A stretch of 47,756 nt of DNA from Chryseobacterium sp. 36-9 (lineage in GTDB: Bacteria > Bacteroidota > Bacteroidia > Flavobacteriales > Weeksellaceae). Where the stretch lies: contig MKVE01000017.1 in NCBI GenBank assembly GCA_001898785.1, positions 269,720 through 317,475 on the forward strand, read 5' to 3'. Of the stretch, positions 27,051 to 34,784 are shown in pieces (position 1 is the first letter of the stretch; each line of letters begins with the position of its first letter). The translations under genes and the position numbers were made by a program. The notes below the pieces were generated by a model. That model had not been told where the DNA came from. It saw nothing but the letters and a program-made list of their open reading frames with translations, and searched no databases.

Positions 27051-27205
27051 GGTGCGAAGCACCGACATCAAAAAAAATTCAGCGAATTGCTAACTAGCCC
27101 CGATGGGAACGGCATCCTTTTTTGTTTTCTTAATTCTCGCTTCGATTAAATGACAAATGTTGTGAAAACAAAAAAGATATAGTGAACAGCGGGATAAAGC
27201 TCCTA
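27051..27205. repeat. Flavobacterial-type interspersed repeat with 13-bp stem
   Basis: Convergent region between DUF779 and the symporter gene. It contains a small hairpin GGTGC-GAA-GCACC (27051-27063) and a larger element running from CTAGCCCCGAT (about 27094) to CAGCGGGATAAAGCTCC (about 27203). Its inner arms CTTTTTTGTTTTC (27117-27129) and GAAAACAAAAAAG (27164-27176) pair perfectly. I remember this 'AGCCCCGAT ... AGCGGG ... GCTCC' layout as recurrent in Flavobacteriia genomes. It may serve as a two-way terminator here. Confidence 0.65.
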
Positions 27206-27212
27206 AAAAAAT

Positions 27213-28427
27213 TTAAACAACTTCCGTTTTAACAAATTTGGAGACAATCATACTCGCCAAAATATTTCCAACCGAGTTGAGAACGGTCGCCAAAGGATCC
27301 ACCAAAGTTCCGATGATAATAACTGCGGGGACAACATCGGGCGGGATTTTGTAAACCGAAATCATCAGCATCTCGCCAATATAGCCGCCATTTGGGATTC
27401 CGCCAGCTACGGCACTTACAAAAACTGTGATTCCGAGAGCCATTATGAGGTTCATTGGTTCAAAGAAATTCCATCCAAGTAACTGAAAAGCGACATAAAT
27501 CTTAATAATCGACGAAATAGAGGAGCCGTTTTTATGAATGGTAGTTCCAATCGGAATGACGACATTAGCGATAGATGCAGGAACGCCCATTCTTTTGGCA
27601 GCCTCAATCGCAACAGGCATTGTCGCCAGACTGCTACACGTACTGATAGCAGTTGCAGTTGGTAAAAGACTGTCTTTCCAAAAAGCTTTTACGCCATTTC
27701 CTGATTTCCAAATAAAAGCATAAAGACTAAAAAATACGATGAAGTAAATAGTTCCGGCGATGTAATATAACCCTAAAGGTTTGGCATAAAATCCGAAAAG
27801 CTGAGGTCCGATGGTTCCTACTTGATAAGCGAAATAAGCACCTAATCCAATTGGAGCGACTTTCATTATCAATAACAAAAGCTGTTTCATTACTTCATTG
27901 CCAGAAAGGATGAAGTTTTGGAATAGTTTTCCTTTTTCTCCCGACTTTCTGATGGATATTCCGACTAAAAACGAAAATACCAGCAATGCTAACATATTCT
28001 GTCTCGAGAACAAATGATAAAACTCGCTGACAGTGAAGAATCCTACAATCTGGTCATTGATATTGGCATTATTCTGGAGATTTTCTGATATAGTTTCGCT
28101 GATGTTTTTCGGAGTTTCGGTTGGAAAAAAATAGACCATTATGATACAAAACGTGGCCGAAATCAAAATGAAACTTAAAAAAGTCAAAGCCATTGTTCCG
28201 ATGATTTTGCCCAGTTGATTTTGTTGTTCGATGCCGGAAATGGCTGAAACAATCGCAAAAAACACCAATGGAATTACCGTTACGAACAGCAAATTCAAGA
28301 AAATGTCGCCAATAGGTTTCAGATAAGTCACGAAGCCAGGAGCGAAAATCCCAACAAGACTCCCGATGAAAATCCCGATGAGAAGCAGAATAATGTTGCT
28401 GTAGTTGTTCCAGAAAGACGATTTCAT
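27213..28427 (-). CDS. Dicarboxylate/amino acid:cation symporter (DAACS family)
   Basis: 404 residues, polytopic inner-membrane protein of the glutamate-transporter fold. It carries the re-entrant loop STCSSLATMP (about 262-271) and the following PIGTTIHKNGSS block. This holds the place of the PxGxTxNMDG motif, with HKNGS in place of the common NMDGT, so cation and substrate details may differ. Later PNGGYIGEML and DPLATVLNSVGN match the C-terminal transport core. It is divergent from cinA. Confidence 0.9.
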   Translation of the reverse strand: MKSSFWNNYSNIILLLIGIFIGSLVGIFAPGFVTYLKPIGDIFLNLLFVTVIPLVFFAIVSAISGIEQQNQLGKIIGTMALTFLSFILISATFCIIMVYFFPTETPKNISETISENLQNNANINDQIVGFFTVSEFYHLFSRQNMLALLVFSFLVGISIRKSGEKGKLFQNFILSGNEVMKQLLLLIMKVAPIGLGAYFAYQVGTIGPQLFGFYAKPLGLYYIAGTIYFIVFFSLYAFIWKSGNGVKAFWKDSLLPTATAISTCSSLATMPVAIEAAKRMGVPASIANVVIPIGTTIHKNGSSISSIIKIYVAFQLLGWNFFEPMNLIMALGITVFVSAVAGGIPNGGYIGEMLMISVYKIPPDVVPAVIIIGTLVDPLATVLNSVGNILASMIVSKFVKTEVV

Positions 28428-28441
28428 TTCCCAATTTTAAC

Positions 28442-28449
28442 CAAAGATA
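28442..28449 (-). promoter_or_regulatory. -7 promoter element of the DAACS symporter gene
   Basis: Minus-strand TATCTTTG matches TAnnTTTG, 14 bases before the ATG. Possible TTTG boxes lie 15 and 24 bases further upstream, neither at ideal spacing. Confidence 0.45.
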
Positions 28450-28459
28450 ATTAATTCTT

Positions 28460-28519
28460 AACCACAAAAGAAACAAAAGAAAGTGAAGGTTGGCAAAAGC
28501 TTTTGTTACTTTTGTGGTT
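28460..28519. repeat. Inverted repeat in the symporter-cinA divergent region
   Basis: AACCACAAAAG (28460-28470) and CTTTTGTGGTT (28509-28519) form an 11-bp perfect palindrome with a 38-nt centre that contains further AAAAG/CTTTT pieces. It could be an interspersed repeat or an operator. A TACTTTTG sequence at 28507-28514 overlaps the right arm and matches the -7 consensus for cinA. Confidence 0.5.
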
Positions 28520-28576
28520 TAACAAAAACTTTTTATTTTGACTTAAGTAATAGAATTATTTCCGAGATTTGTCTCT

Positions 28577-29827
28577 ATGAAAACAGCAGTTCTGATTACT
28601 ATCGGCGACGAAATCCTATCGGGAAATACCGTTGATACCAACTCCAATTTTATTGCAACGCAGCTCAAAGAAATTGGAATAAAAGTGCTTTCTATTTTTA
28701 CAATTCCGGACGAGGAGCAGGCGATTATTTCCACTTTAGGAATGGCTTTTGAAATGGCTGATGTGGTTTTCACAACCGGCGGATTGGGACCAACGAAAGA
28801 CGATATTACCAAAAAAGCTTACGCCAATTTCTTCGAAGATGAAATGATTTTCTCTGACGAAATCTATGAACATCTCAGAGCTTACCTCGAAAAAAGAAAA
28901 CGGCTCTGGATTCTGGAACATAACAAAGACCAGGCAATGGTTTTGTCCAAAGCAAAGATTTTTCTCAACTATTTCGGAACCGCACCTTGTATGGTTTTGG
29001 AAAAAAATGAAACTTATTGCTTCAGTTTGCCGGGTGTTCCGTACGAGGTAAAACCTTTGGTTAAAGACCAGATTCTTCCTTTCCTGAAAGAAAAATTATC
29101 GCTTGAACATATCGAAACCAGAATTGTTTCTGTGGTGGATATTCCGGAAAGTATCTTGTCAGAAACCATTGAAGAATGGGAATTGGCTTTACCAAAACAC
29201 ATCAGCTTATCTTACCTGCCAGTTGGAACAAGAGTGAAATTGAGATTGACAGCTTCCGGAACTTCTCAGGAATTGCTGAATGCAGAACTGGAAAACGAAA
29301 TCACAAAGCTGTTTCCTTTAATCGGAGAAAATATCATTGCTACACAGGAAGATAAAATCGAAAAAATCCTTGGCGAATTATTAACGGATAAACAACTGAC
29401 AATTTCCGTTGCGGAAAGTTGCACAGGCGGAGAATTAGCTCATTTGATAACGTCGGTTTCCGGAAGTTCCAATTACTTTCTGGGAAGTGTTGTGACTTAT
29501 GCCACCCAAAAGAAAATCGACATTTTGAATGTCAATCCCAAAACGGTTGAAGAATTCACGGTCGTAAGTGAACAAGTTGCTTCTGAAATGGCAATCGGCT
29601 GTCAGGATTTATTCAAAACCAATATTGCAGTTTCTACAACGGGAGTTGCTGGCCCATCAAAAGGCGAAGATGGAAAAGATGTCGGAACGGTTTTTTATAC
29701 GATTAGAATCGGGAATGAAGAAGTAACTTCTAAGTTATTTCTACCACATTTGGAAAGATTGGACTTTATGCATTTTGTTTCACAAAAAGTAATTCAGGAC
29801 ATTGTTTCATTATTGATCAAAAAATAA
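28577..29827 (+). CDS. cinA: CinA family nicotinamide-nucleotide amidohydrolase
   Basis: 416 residues with two domains. The N-terminal MoCF-like domain (about 3-170, ITIGDEILSGNTVDTNSNF and TTGGLGPTKDD) is associated with ADP-ribose pyrophosphatase activity in CinA proteins. The C-terminal domain (about 255-416, VAESCTGGELAHLIT and TTGVAGPSKG) is the NMN deamidase/PncC part that recycles pyridine nucleotide. Length and domain order are normal. A terminator follows. Confidence 0.94.
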   Translation: MKTAVLITIGDEILSGNTVDTNSNFIATQLKEIGIKVLSIFTIPDEEQAIISTLGMAFEMADVVFTTGGLGPTKDDITKKAYANFFEDEMIFSDEIYEHLRAYLEKRKRLWILEHNKDQAMVLSKAKIFLNYFGTAPCMVLEKNETYCFSLPGVPYEVKPLVKDQILPFLKEKLSLEHIETRIVSVVDIPESILSETIEEWELALPKHISLSYLPVGTRVKLRLTASGTSQELLNAELENEITKLFPLIGENIIATQEDKIEKILGELLTDKQLTISVAESCTGGELAHLITSVSGSSNYFLGSVVTYATQKKIDILNVNPKTVEEFTVVSEQVASEMAIGCQDLFKTNIAVSTTGVAGPSKGEDGKDVGTVFYTIRIGNEEVTSKLFLPHLERLDFMHFVSQKVIQDIVSLLIKK

Positions 29828-29828
29828 A

Positions 29829-29852
29829 AAAGACAGCTCAAAGGCTGTCTTT
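29829..29852. terminator. Bidirectional terminator between cinA and the hydrolase operon
   Basis: Stem AAAGACAGC (29829-29837) and GCTGTCTTT (29844-29852) with a 6-nt loop between convergent genes. Confidence 0.85.
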
Positions 29853-29866
29853 CTAATATCTGATTT

Positions 29867-30610
29867 CTATTTCAAAATTTCTTTCAAAAAAGTCAAAGTG
29901 TGATTCCAGGCGCGTTTTGCCATTACTTCATTATAATCCGCAGATTCCGGACTGGTGAATGTGTGTTTTGAATTGGCGTAAGTGATGATTTGAAAATCGG
30001 TTTTTCCGTTTTTAAGTTCAGCAATCAGATTGGTCATATCTTCAGGCTTTACACTTTCGTCATCGGCAGGGTTTTCGACCAGAACTTTGGTTTTTATTGG
30101 GACATTCAGCCTGTCATTTCCTTTTGCCAATCCGCCGTGGATAGAGACAACGCCAGCTACTGGAAACCCAGCTCTGGCAGTTTCCAAAGCACCGGTTCCA
30201 CCAAAACAATAACCAATGACCGCAATTCTTTCAGGATTTGCACCTTGTTTTTTCAATTCTTCCAAAGCAACAGAAATCCTTTGCTGATAAGCTTTGTAAT
30301 CCTGTTTGTATTGTCCTGCGATTTTTGCAGCTGCAGCGTTGTCAGCAGGAATGTTTCCTTCGCCATAGATGTCGGCCACAAACGCAATATAACCTTGCTT
30401 TTCCAATTCGATTGCAGCATTTTTTGCTTCATTGTCGATGCCTTTCCAGGCTGGTAAAATCAAAACTCCGGGAAGTTTTTTTCCTGCATTGGAAGTTACT
30501 AATCCATTCAGTTTTTGGTTTCCGTCTTTATAAGGCACGGATCTTAATTGCTGAGCTATTCCGGTCTGGATGCCTAACAATACTGCTAATACTGTCAATG
30601 AGATTTTCAT
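29867..30610 (-). CDS. Secreted dienelactone hydrolase family protein
   Basis: 247 residues with a signal peptide (cut after about residue 19, GIAQ). Alpha/beta-hydrolase fold with the dienelactone-hydrolase nucleophile elbow GYCFGG (133-138, nucleophile C135), His in SKHTFTS (H216) and a nearby acid in ENPADDES (D183 or D184). The family hydrolyses lactones and esters; the true substrate is unknown. It is the last gene of a three-gene operon after an MFS transporter and another alpha/beta hydrolase. Confidence 0.87.
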   Translation of the reverse strand: MKISLTVLAVLLGIQTGIAQQLRSVPYKDGNQKLNGLVTSNAGKKLPGVLILPAWKGIDNEAKNAAIELEKQGYIAFVADIYGEGNIPADNAAAAKIAGQYKQDYKAYQQRISVALEELKKQGANPERIAVIGYCFGGTGALETARAGFPVAGVVSIHGGLAKGNDRLNVPIKTKVLVENPADDESVKPEDMTNLIAELKNGKTDFQIITYANSKHTFTSPESADYNEVMAKRAWNHTLTFLKEILK

Positions 30611-30621
30611 AATATTCTTTA

Positions 30622-31815
30622 TTATTGATTTGATTTTGATTTAAATGTTTTGAAGATATTCATCAAAAATACGATTAAACTAAAGATGACCAATTGTAAC
30701 CCGACATAATGCCAGCCGCCGAGTTCCCAGCACTTCAAACCGATAAATGTTCCGATAGCGCCGCCGGCAAAATAGGAAGTCATATAAATGGTGTTGATTC
30801 GGCTATTCGCTTTTTGGTCTAATCTGTAAATCAATGCAACGTTTGTCACCTGAATGGATTGAACACCAACATCGATAAAAATAACAGCTAAAATAATTGA
30901 TATCAAATAATTTGGAAAAAGAAAGATAATAACTGAGCCCGCCAACAAAATAATACTTGCAATCAGCTGTGTTTTGCCGGAACCGCCTTTATCAGACGCT
31001 TTTCCAATCATTGGTGCAACTAGTGCGCCTGCAATTCCCAGCATTCCGAAAAGTCCGATGGTGTCAGAACTGTATTGGTAAGGTTTTTCGACTAAAAGAA
31101 ATGTCAAAGTCGTCCAGAATGAACAAAAAATAGAAAATGCAATTCCACCCATCAACGCTAATAACCTCAGCTGTGGAAATCGTTTTAACTGATAAAATGA
31201 GGATGAAATCAATTTAAGATAAGAATCACTGAAGTTTGGTTTGACACTAGGTAATTTGAAATAAACGAAAGCTAATGACAAAATTGTGAATCCAGCCGAA
31301 ATATAATACACCATTTTCCAATTGCTCCATTCGGCAATGTAACCGCTGAAAACTCTTGCCATTAATATCCCGACAAGAATTCCGGTGAAAATAATCCCGA
31401 CATTTTTTCCTTTTTCATTGCCCGATAATTCGGCGGCCATTGGCAAAATAACCTGCGCTGCAACGGCAGTCAAACCAAGCAATAAACTGAATAAAAAGAT
31501 GAAATAATAATTGGAAACAATTCCGATTCCTGCAAGAATACAGAATAATATAGCCAGCAAAATCAGGATCAGTTTTTTACGATTAACTTTATCGCCTAGC
31601 GGAACCAAAGTCAATAATCCTGCGCCATAACCGACTTGTCCCAAACCAACCATAATGCCCATTTTACTTTCGGAAACTTTGAATGTCTCTGCAATCTGAT
31701 GCAGAATCGGCTGTGCGTAATAGATATTGGAAACGCAAATTCCCGCAACGACAGCCATTCCGAGAACCTGAAATTTGGAAAGTTGAGACTCGGAGTTTAA
31801 AGAAATGTCGCTCAT
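30622..31815 (-). CDS. MFS transporter (DHA1-like)
   Basis: 397 residues with about 12 predicted TM helices. The start has the pattern SNIYYAQPIL, and the cytosolic loop between TM2 and TM3 carries GDKVNRKKLI, the family A-motif variant. The closest type is the drug:H+ antiporter-1 group. The ATG overlaps the stop codon of the upstream hydrolase by one base (TAATG), which points to translational coupling. The dienelactone hydrolase follows after 11 bp. Substrate unknown. Confidence 0.88.
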   Translation of the reverse strand: MSDISLNSESQLSKFQVLGMAVVAGICVSNIYYAQPILHQIAETFKVSESKMGIMVGLGQVGYGAGLLTLVPLGDKVNRKKLILILLAILFCILAGIGIVSNYYFIFLFSLLLGLTAVAAQVILPMAAELSGNEKGKNVGIIFTGILVGILMARVFSGYIAEWSNWKMVYYISAGFTILSLAFVYFKLPSVKPNFSDSYLKLISSSFYQLKRFPQLRLLALMGGIAFSIFCSFWTTLTFLLVEKPYQYSSDTIGLFGMLGIAGALVAPMIGKASDKGGSGKTQLIASIILLAGSVIIFLFPNYLISIILAVIFIDVGVQSIQVTNVALIYRLDQKANSRINTIYMTSYFAGGAIGTFIGLKCWELGGWHYVGLQLVIFSLIVFLMNIFKTFKSKSNQ

Positions 31816-32807
31816 TATTTTAAAAATTCTTTTAAAGGTTGGATGAATCGGTCAAAAACCTCGATGTGTGGCAGATGTCCTACATTGTCCAGTTCCACCA
31901 GTTTGGAGCCTTTTATTTTCTGTTGCGTAGCTTTGCCTAACAAGTCGTATCTTCCCATTGAGTCAGCCACTTTTTTATCTTTCACATTGGCTTTTCCAAT
32001 CGCTGTTCGGTCTCTTGTTCCGATGATTAATAAAGTTGGGACATTCAGGTTTTGAAATTCATAAACCACAGGTTGCGTGAAGATCATGTCAGAAGTTTTG
32101 GCGTTCACAAGAGCGACTTTTGGATAATCCGGTGATTTGGTCCAGCCTGTCAAAAGGTAAACCCATTCGTCATATTCGGGTTTCCATTGGTTGTCGTAGT
32201 AGAAATTACTTTGATATTTTTTGGCGGATTCGTAATCGGCTTTCAGTTCGGTTTCGTAATTTTTATCGATAGAAGTATAAGGCGCAACCAATTTCCAATC
32301 TTCCAAACCGATTGGGTTTTCAAGGATTAATTTCTCCACCATTTCAGGATACATCAATGCAAATCTTGTTGCCAGCATTCCGCCCATCGAATGTCCGAGA
32401 AGATAGATTTTATCGATTTTCAATTCATCCAAAACTGCTTTCGTATTTTGAGCCAATTGCTGAAAAGTGAATTGATACTCCGTCGGTTTGGACGATTTGC
32501 CGAATCCAATCTGGTCAGGAACAACGACCCGAAATCCTTCTTTGGTCAATGCCTGAATCGTTGTTTTCCAATAAGCACCATTGAAGTTTTTGCCGTGAAG
32601 CAGAATAACCGTTTTCCCATTGGCTTTTTCCGGTTTGATGTCCATATACGCCATCTTCAAATCCTGATTTTGACTTTTGAAATCAAGGAATTGAACTGGA
32701 TAAGGATATTGATAATTTGTCAGCATAATATCCGGAACTGGACGTTTTTCCTGACTTAATAAAAGAATTGAAATAATAAAGAATGTGAGGGCGAAAAACT
32801 TTTTCAT
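31815..32807 (-). CDS. Secreted alpha/beta hydrolase
   Basis: 330 residues with a signal peptide (about 1-19). Alpha/beta-hydrolase fold: oxyanion region LLHGKNF (69-75), nucleophile elbow GHSMGG (138-143, S140), acid in IGTRDRTA and catalytic His in DNVGHLPH near the C-terminus. It may act on a small ester or lactone in the periplasm. It is the first gene of the operon with the MFS transporter and dienelactone hydrolase. The suggestion that substrate is processed outside and then imported or exported is an inference. Confidence 0.87.
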   Translation of the reverse strand: MKKFFALTFFIISILLLSQEKRPVPDIMLTNYQYPYPVQFLDFKSQNQDLKMAYMDIKPEKANGKTVILLHGKNFNGAYWKTTIQALTKEGFRVVVPDQIGFGKSSKPTEYQFTFQQLAQNTKAVLDELKIDKIYLLGHSMGGMLATRFALMYPEMVEKLILENPIGLEDWKLVAPYTSIDKNYETELKADYESAKKYQSNFYYDNQWKPEYDEWVYLLTGWTKSPDYPKVALVNAKTSDMIFTQPVVYEFQNLNVPTLLIIGTRDRTAIGKANVKDKKVADSMGRYDLLGKATQQKIKGSKLVELDNVGHLPHIEVFDRFIQPLKEFLK

Positions 32808-32885
32808 AAAGCAATAATAAAGCTTTTCTACAACAATAATGGTGCCTTGCAGATTGATTAATACATTGCGGATGATTCATAGAAT

Positions 32886-33449
32886 CTAACTCAAGGCTTC
32901 AATACATTGTTCACGGACTTGCCATAATTCTTCCAGGGAATATTGGATTTGAGGATTTTTCGCAAGCCAGTTACTGAGATAATTTTTATGAAATTCGATT
33001 TTGAATTGGTTGATTTGATGAGGTTCGATTTCGATTTCCTCCATAAGATCGTCAATAAAATCATTTTCTGACGAATTCTTTTTTGTGAAATCCAGAATCT
33101 GATTTTTGAATTTCAGATAATTATGCGCTTCCGGAATGTAATCAAGATTATACGTTTCTAAAACCGATTTGATTTTAGGCGTATTGTTTCCGCTCATCTT
33201 GAAAATTCCGAGAATCAATTTAAAATCTGTCTGATTATTTTCTTCTGCTAACGTTTTCAGAATGGCGTGTTTCGTACTGCAAGTTCCACATTCATCAATG
33301 AAAACTGTCGCAAGATTATCTTTGTTGAGGTTTCTTCGGTAAGGTAAATTTCTGATAAACTCTGAAGCCGAAAGAAAATTTGAACATTGATTTTTCAGGA
33401 ACAATTGCGAGATTTCGCCATTAGAATGGATTTCAAAATTGTAATTCAT
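32886..33449 (-). CDS. Hypothetical protein with a possible transglutaminase-like Cys-His-Asp arrangement
   Basis: 187 residues, no signal peptide, cytosolic. I do not recognise a named family. The block IDECGTCSTKHAILKTLAEE (51-70) resembles the nucleophile helix of transglutaminase/cysteine-protease folds (C57 followed by a helix with H61). EAHNYLKFKNQILDF further on supplies H109 and D120, the spacing expected for the rest of such a triad. Function, peptidase, amidase or none, is inference. It is followed by repeat-rich DNA and the DUF6157 gene. Confidence 0.7.
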   Translation of the reverse strand: MNYNFEIHSNGEISQLFLKNQCSNFLSASEFIRNLPYRRNLNKDNLATVFIDECGTCSTKHAILKTLAEENNQTDFKLILGIFKMSGNNTPKIKSVLETYNLDYIPEAHNYLKFKNQILDFTKKNSSENDFIDDLMEEIEIEPHQINQFKIEFHKNYLSNWLAKNPQIQYSLEELWQVREQCIEALS

Positions 33450-33469
33450 TTGATAATTTTAAAAAAAAA

Positions 33470-33625
33470 GACACTTCGACTCCGCTCAATGTGACATTTC
33501 TAATACTAAACGTTAATCGATGCCAGGCTGAGCGGAATCAAGGCTTTATACAATGTCAGGCCGAGCTTGTCATGAATAACTAATAAAATACGCATTGTCA
33601 GGCTGAGGCTCTCGAAGCCCTCCAA
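33470..33625. repeat. Cluster of degenerate 'TGTCAGGCTGAGCGGA'-type repeats
   Basis: Several related pieces in about 155 bp: CTTCGACTCCGCTCAATGTG near 33475, GCCAGGCTGAGCGGAATCAA near 33520, TGTCAGGCCGAGCTTGTC near 33556 and TGTCAGGCTGAGGCTCTCGA near 33597. They occur in both orientations and resemble the pieces at 3732-3806. No gene seen in this stretch. Confidence 0.65.
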
Positions 33626-33630
33626 ACAAA

Positions 33631-34044
33631 TTACCTTTTAGACTTCATCGCCTTAACCTTTTTCACAGCATCATCTTTCAACAGTTGCTGATATTCCTCC
33701 GACTCAGCAGGAATCAACCTGACTTTCGAATCCTCATTATGAAAAATACCGAATCCATTTTTCTTGGCCAATGGCGACGTGCGCAAACAAGCTTGTCCTT
33801 TGGAAAAATACTTTTGTTTCTCTTCTTCCAATTCTGAGGGCGAAATGTCATTTCTTTCCGCAAAAATCTCGAACAGCAATTCGTCGGAAGTATATTTCAA
33901 AGGATGTTTGGAAAGTTTCTCGTATTGATAATTGGCAATCGTCTTTTTATCATTTTTCACAACCGGAATCACCGATGCAGAAACCGGAGAATCTTCTGCG
34001 ATTTCTATGAGGGTGTTGGTGTAATTGGTTGTGTGGGTTTTCAT
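33631..34044 (-). CDS. DUF6157 family protein
   Basis: 137 residues. The family pattern is visible from end to end: THTTNYTNTLIEIAEDSPV (3-21), KKTIANYQYE, HPLKYTSDELLFEIFAERND, FSKGQACLRTSPLAKKNGFGI and the basic C-terminus KKVKAMKSKR. The function is not known for this family; it has no signal peptide or TM segment, and the basic tail could bind nucleic acid. It is separated from its neighbours by repeat DNA on one side and an AT-rich gene on the other. Confidence 0.85.
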   Translation of the reverse strand: MKTHTTNYTNTLIEIAEDSPVSASVIPVVKNDKKTIANYQYEKLSKHPLKYTSDELLFEIFAERNDISPSELEEEKQKYFSKGQACLRTSPLAKKNGFGIFHNEDSKVRLIPAESEEYQQLLKDDAVKKVKAMKSKR

Positions 34045-34065
34045 TGCGAAAAATATACATTAAAC

Positions 34066-34740
34066 CTATAATTTTATTGGATGAATTATTTGTTTATCAT
34101 TCAAAGAATCATTTTCATCTATTAGAACTAATATATATAAACACATAAAAACTATTCCATAAGATAATCTCCATATTCTATATTGCTTATCTTTCTGATT
34201 AGTTGTTTTAAATTCATTAATTGCTTTTTCTATATATTTATCATCAACCTTAAATCCTTTTTCTTGATAAATTCGTATTAGTTTTTTCTTTTTTATTTCG
34301 ACCATATTATCTAATGCAATTTCATCAATTACATATTTTAAATCATCATCTACAAACTCATTAATTTGTTCAATTTTTTGATTTTCTTCTTCTAAATCAA
34401 AATCTATATAGCTATGAGCAGCATTGTTTCTGATTGACCTTAGGATATTTAAGGAGACGTAAAATTGATGATTTATATAGCGAAAAGCATAAAGCAATTC
34501 AATTTTTGAAGAAAATGAGCTTAATGGACCGGGATATTGTAGTAGTTTTTTCTGATATTTTTTAGAGTCATTTGGTAAAATTTTTTTCACGAAAAGTTCT
34601 AAATATTCTTCTATTTTAGAAGTTCCAATTAAAACTGCGCCTCGCTCAGATTCATTTGATAATTTATAAATCATATCAGAATTTAATTCTGGATATAAAT
34701 CAAGACTTAGTTTTTTAATTATTTTTTCTGGAATAGTCAT
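34066..34740 (-). CDS. MtlR-like / HEPN-like protein with C-terminal membrane segment
   Basis: 224 residues. The central part resembles the mannitol repressor (MtlR) family: ERGAVLIGTSKIEEYLELFV (32-51), then YPGPLSSFSSKIELLYAF (69-86) and RSIRNNAAHS (101-110). The last block contains R104-x4-H109, the R-x4-6-H pattern of HEPN RNases. A single TM helix follows at about 190-207, unusual for MtlR. The gene is clearly more AT-rich than its neighbours, suggesting horizontal transfer. No paired antitoxin gene is recognised beside it. It could be a regulator, a HEPN-type nuclease or a defence factor; none is proved. Confidence 0.7.
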   Translation of the reverse strand: MTIPEKIIKKLSLDLYPELNSDMIYKLSNESERGAVLIGTSKIEEYLELFVKKILPNDSKKYQKKLLQYPGPLSSFSSKIELLYAFRYINHQFYVSLNILRSIRNNAAHSYIDFDLEEENQKIEQINEFVDDDLKYVIDEIALDNMVEIKKKKLIRIYQEKGFKVDDKYIEKAINEFKTTNQKDKQYRIWRLSYGIVFMCLYILVLIDENDSLNDKQIIHPIKL

Positions 34741-34784
34741 AAAAAACTTTTATAAAATAAAATTTTATTGATTAAAAAGTTTAA

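Noticed and set aside
33450-33630. Insertion-sequence remnant
   Set aside because: Only short dispersed repeats are present; no transposase fragment or terminal inverted repeats with target duplications.
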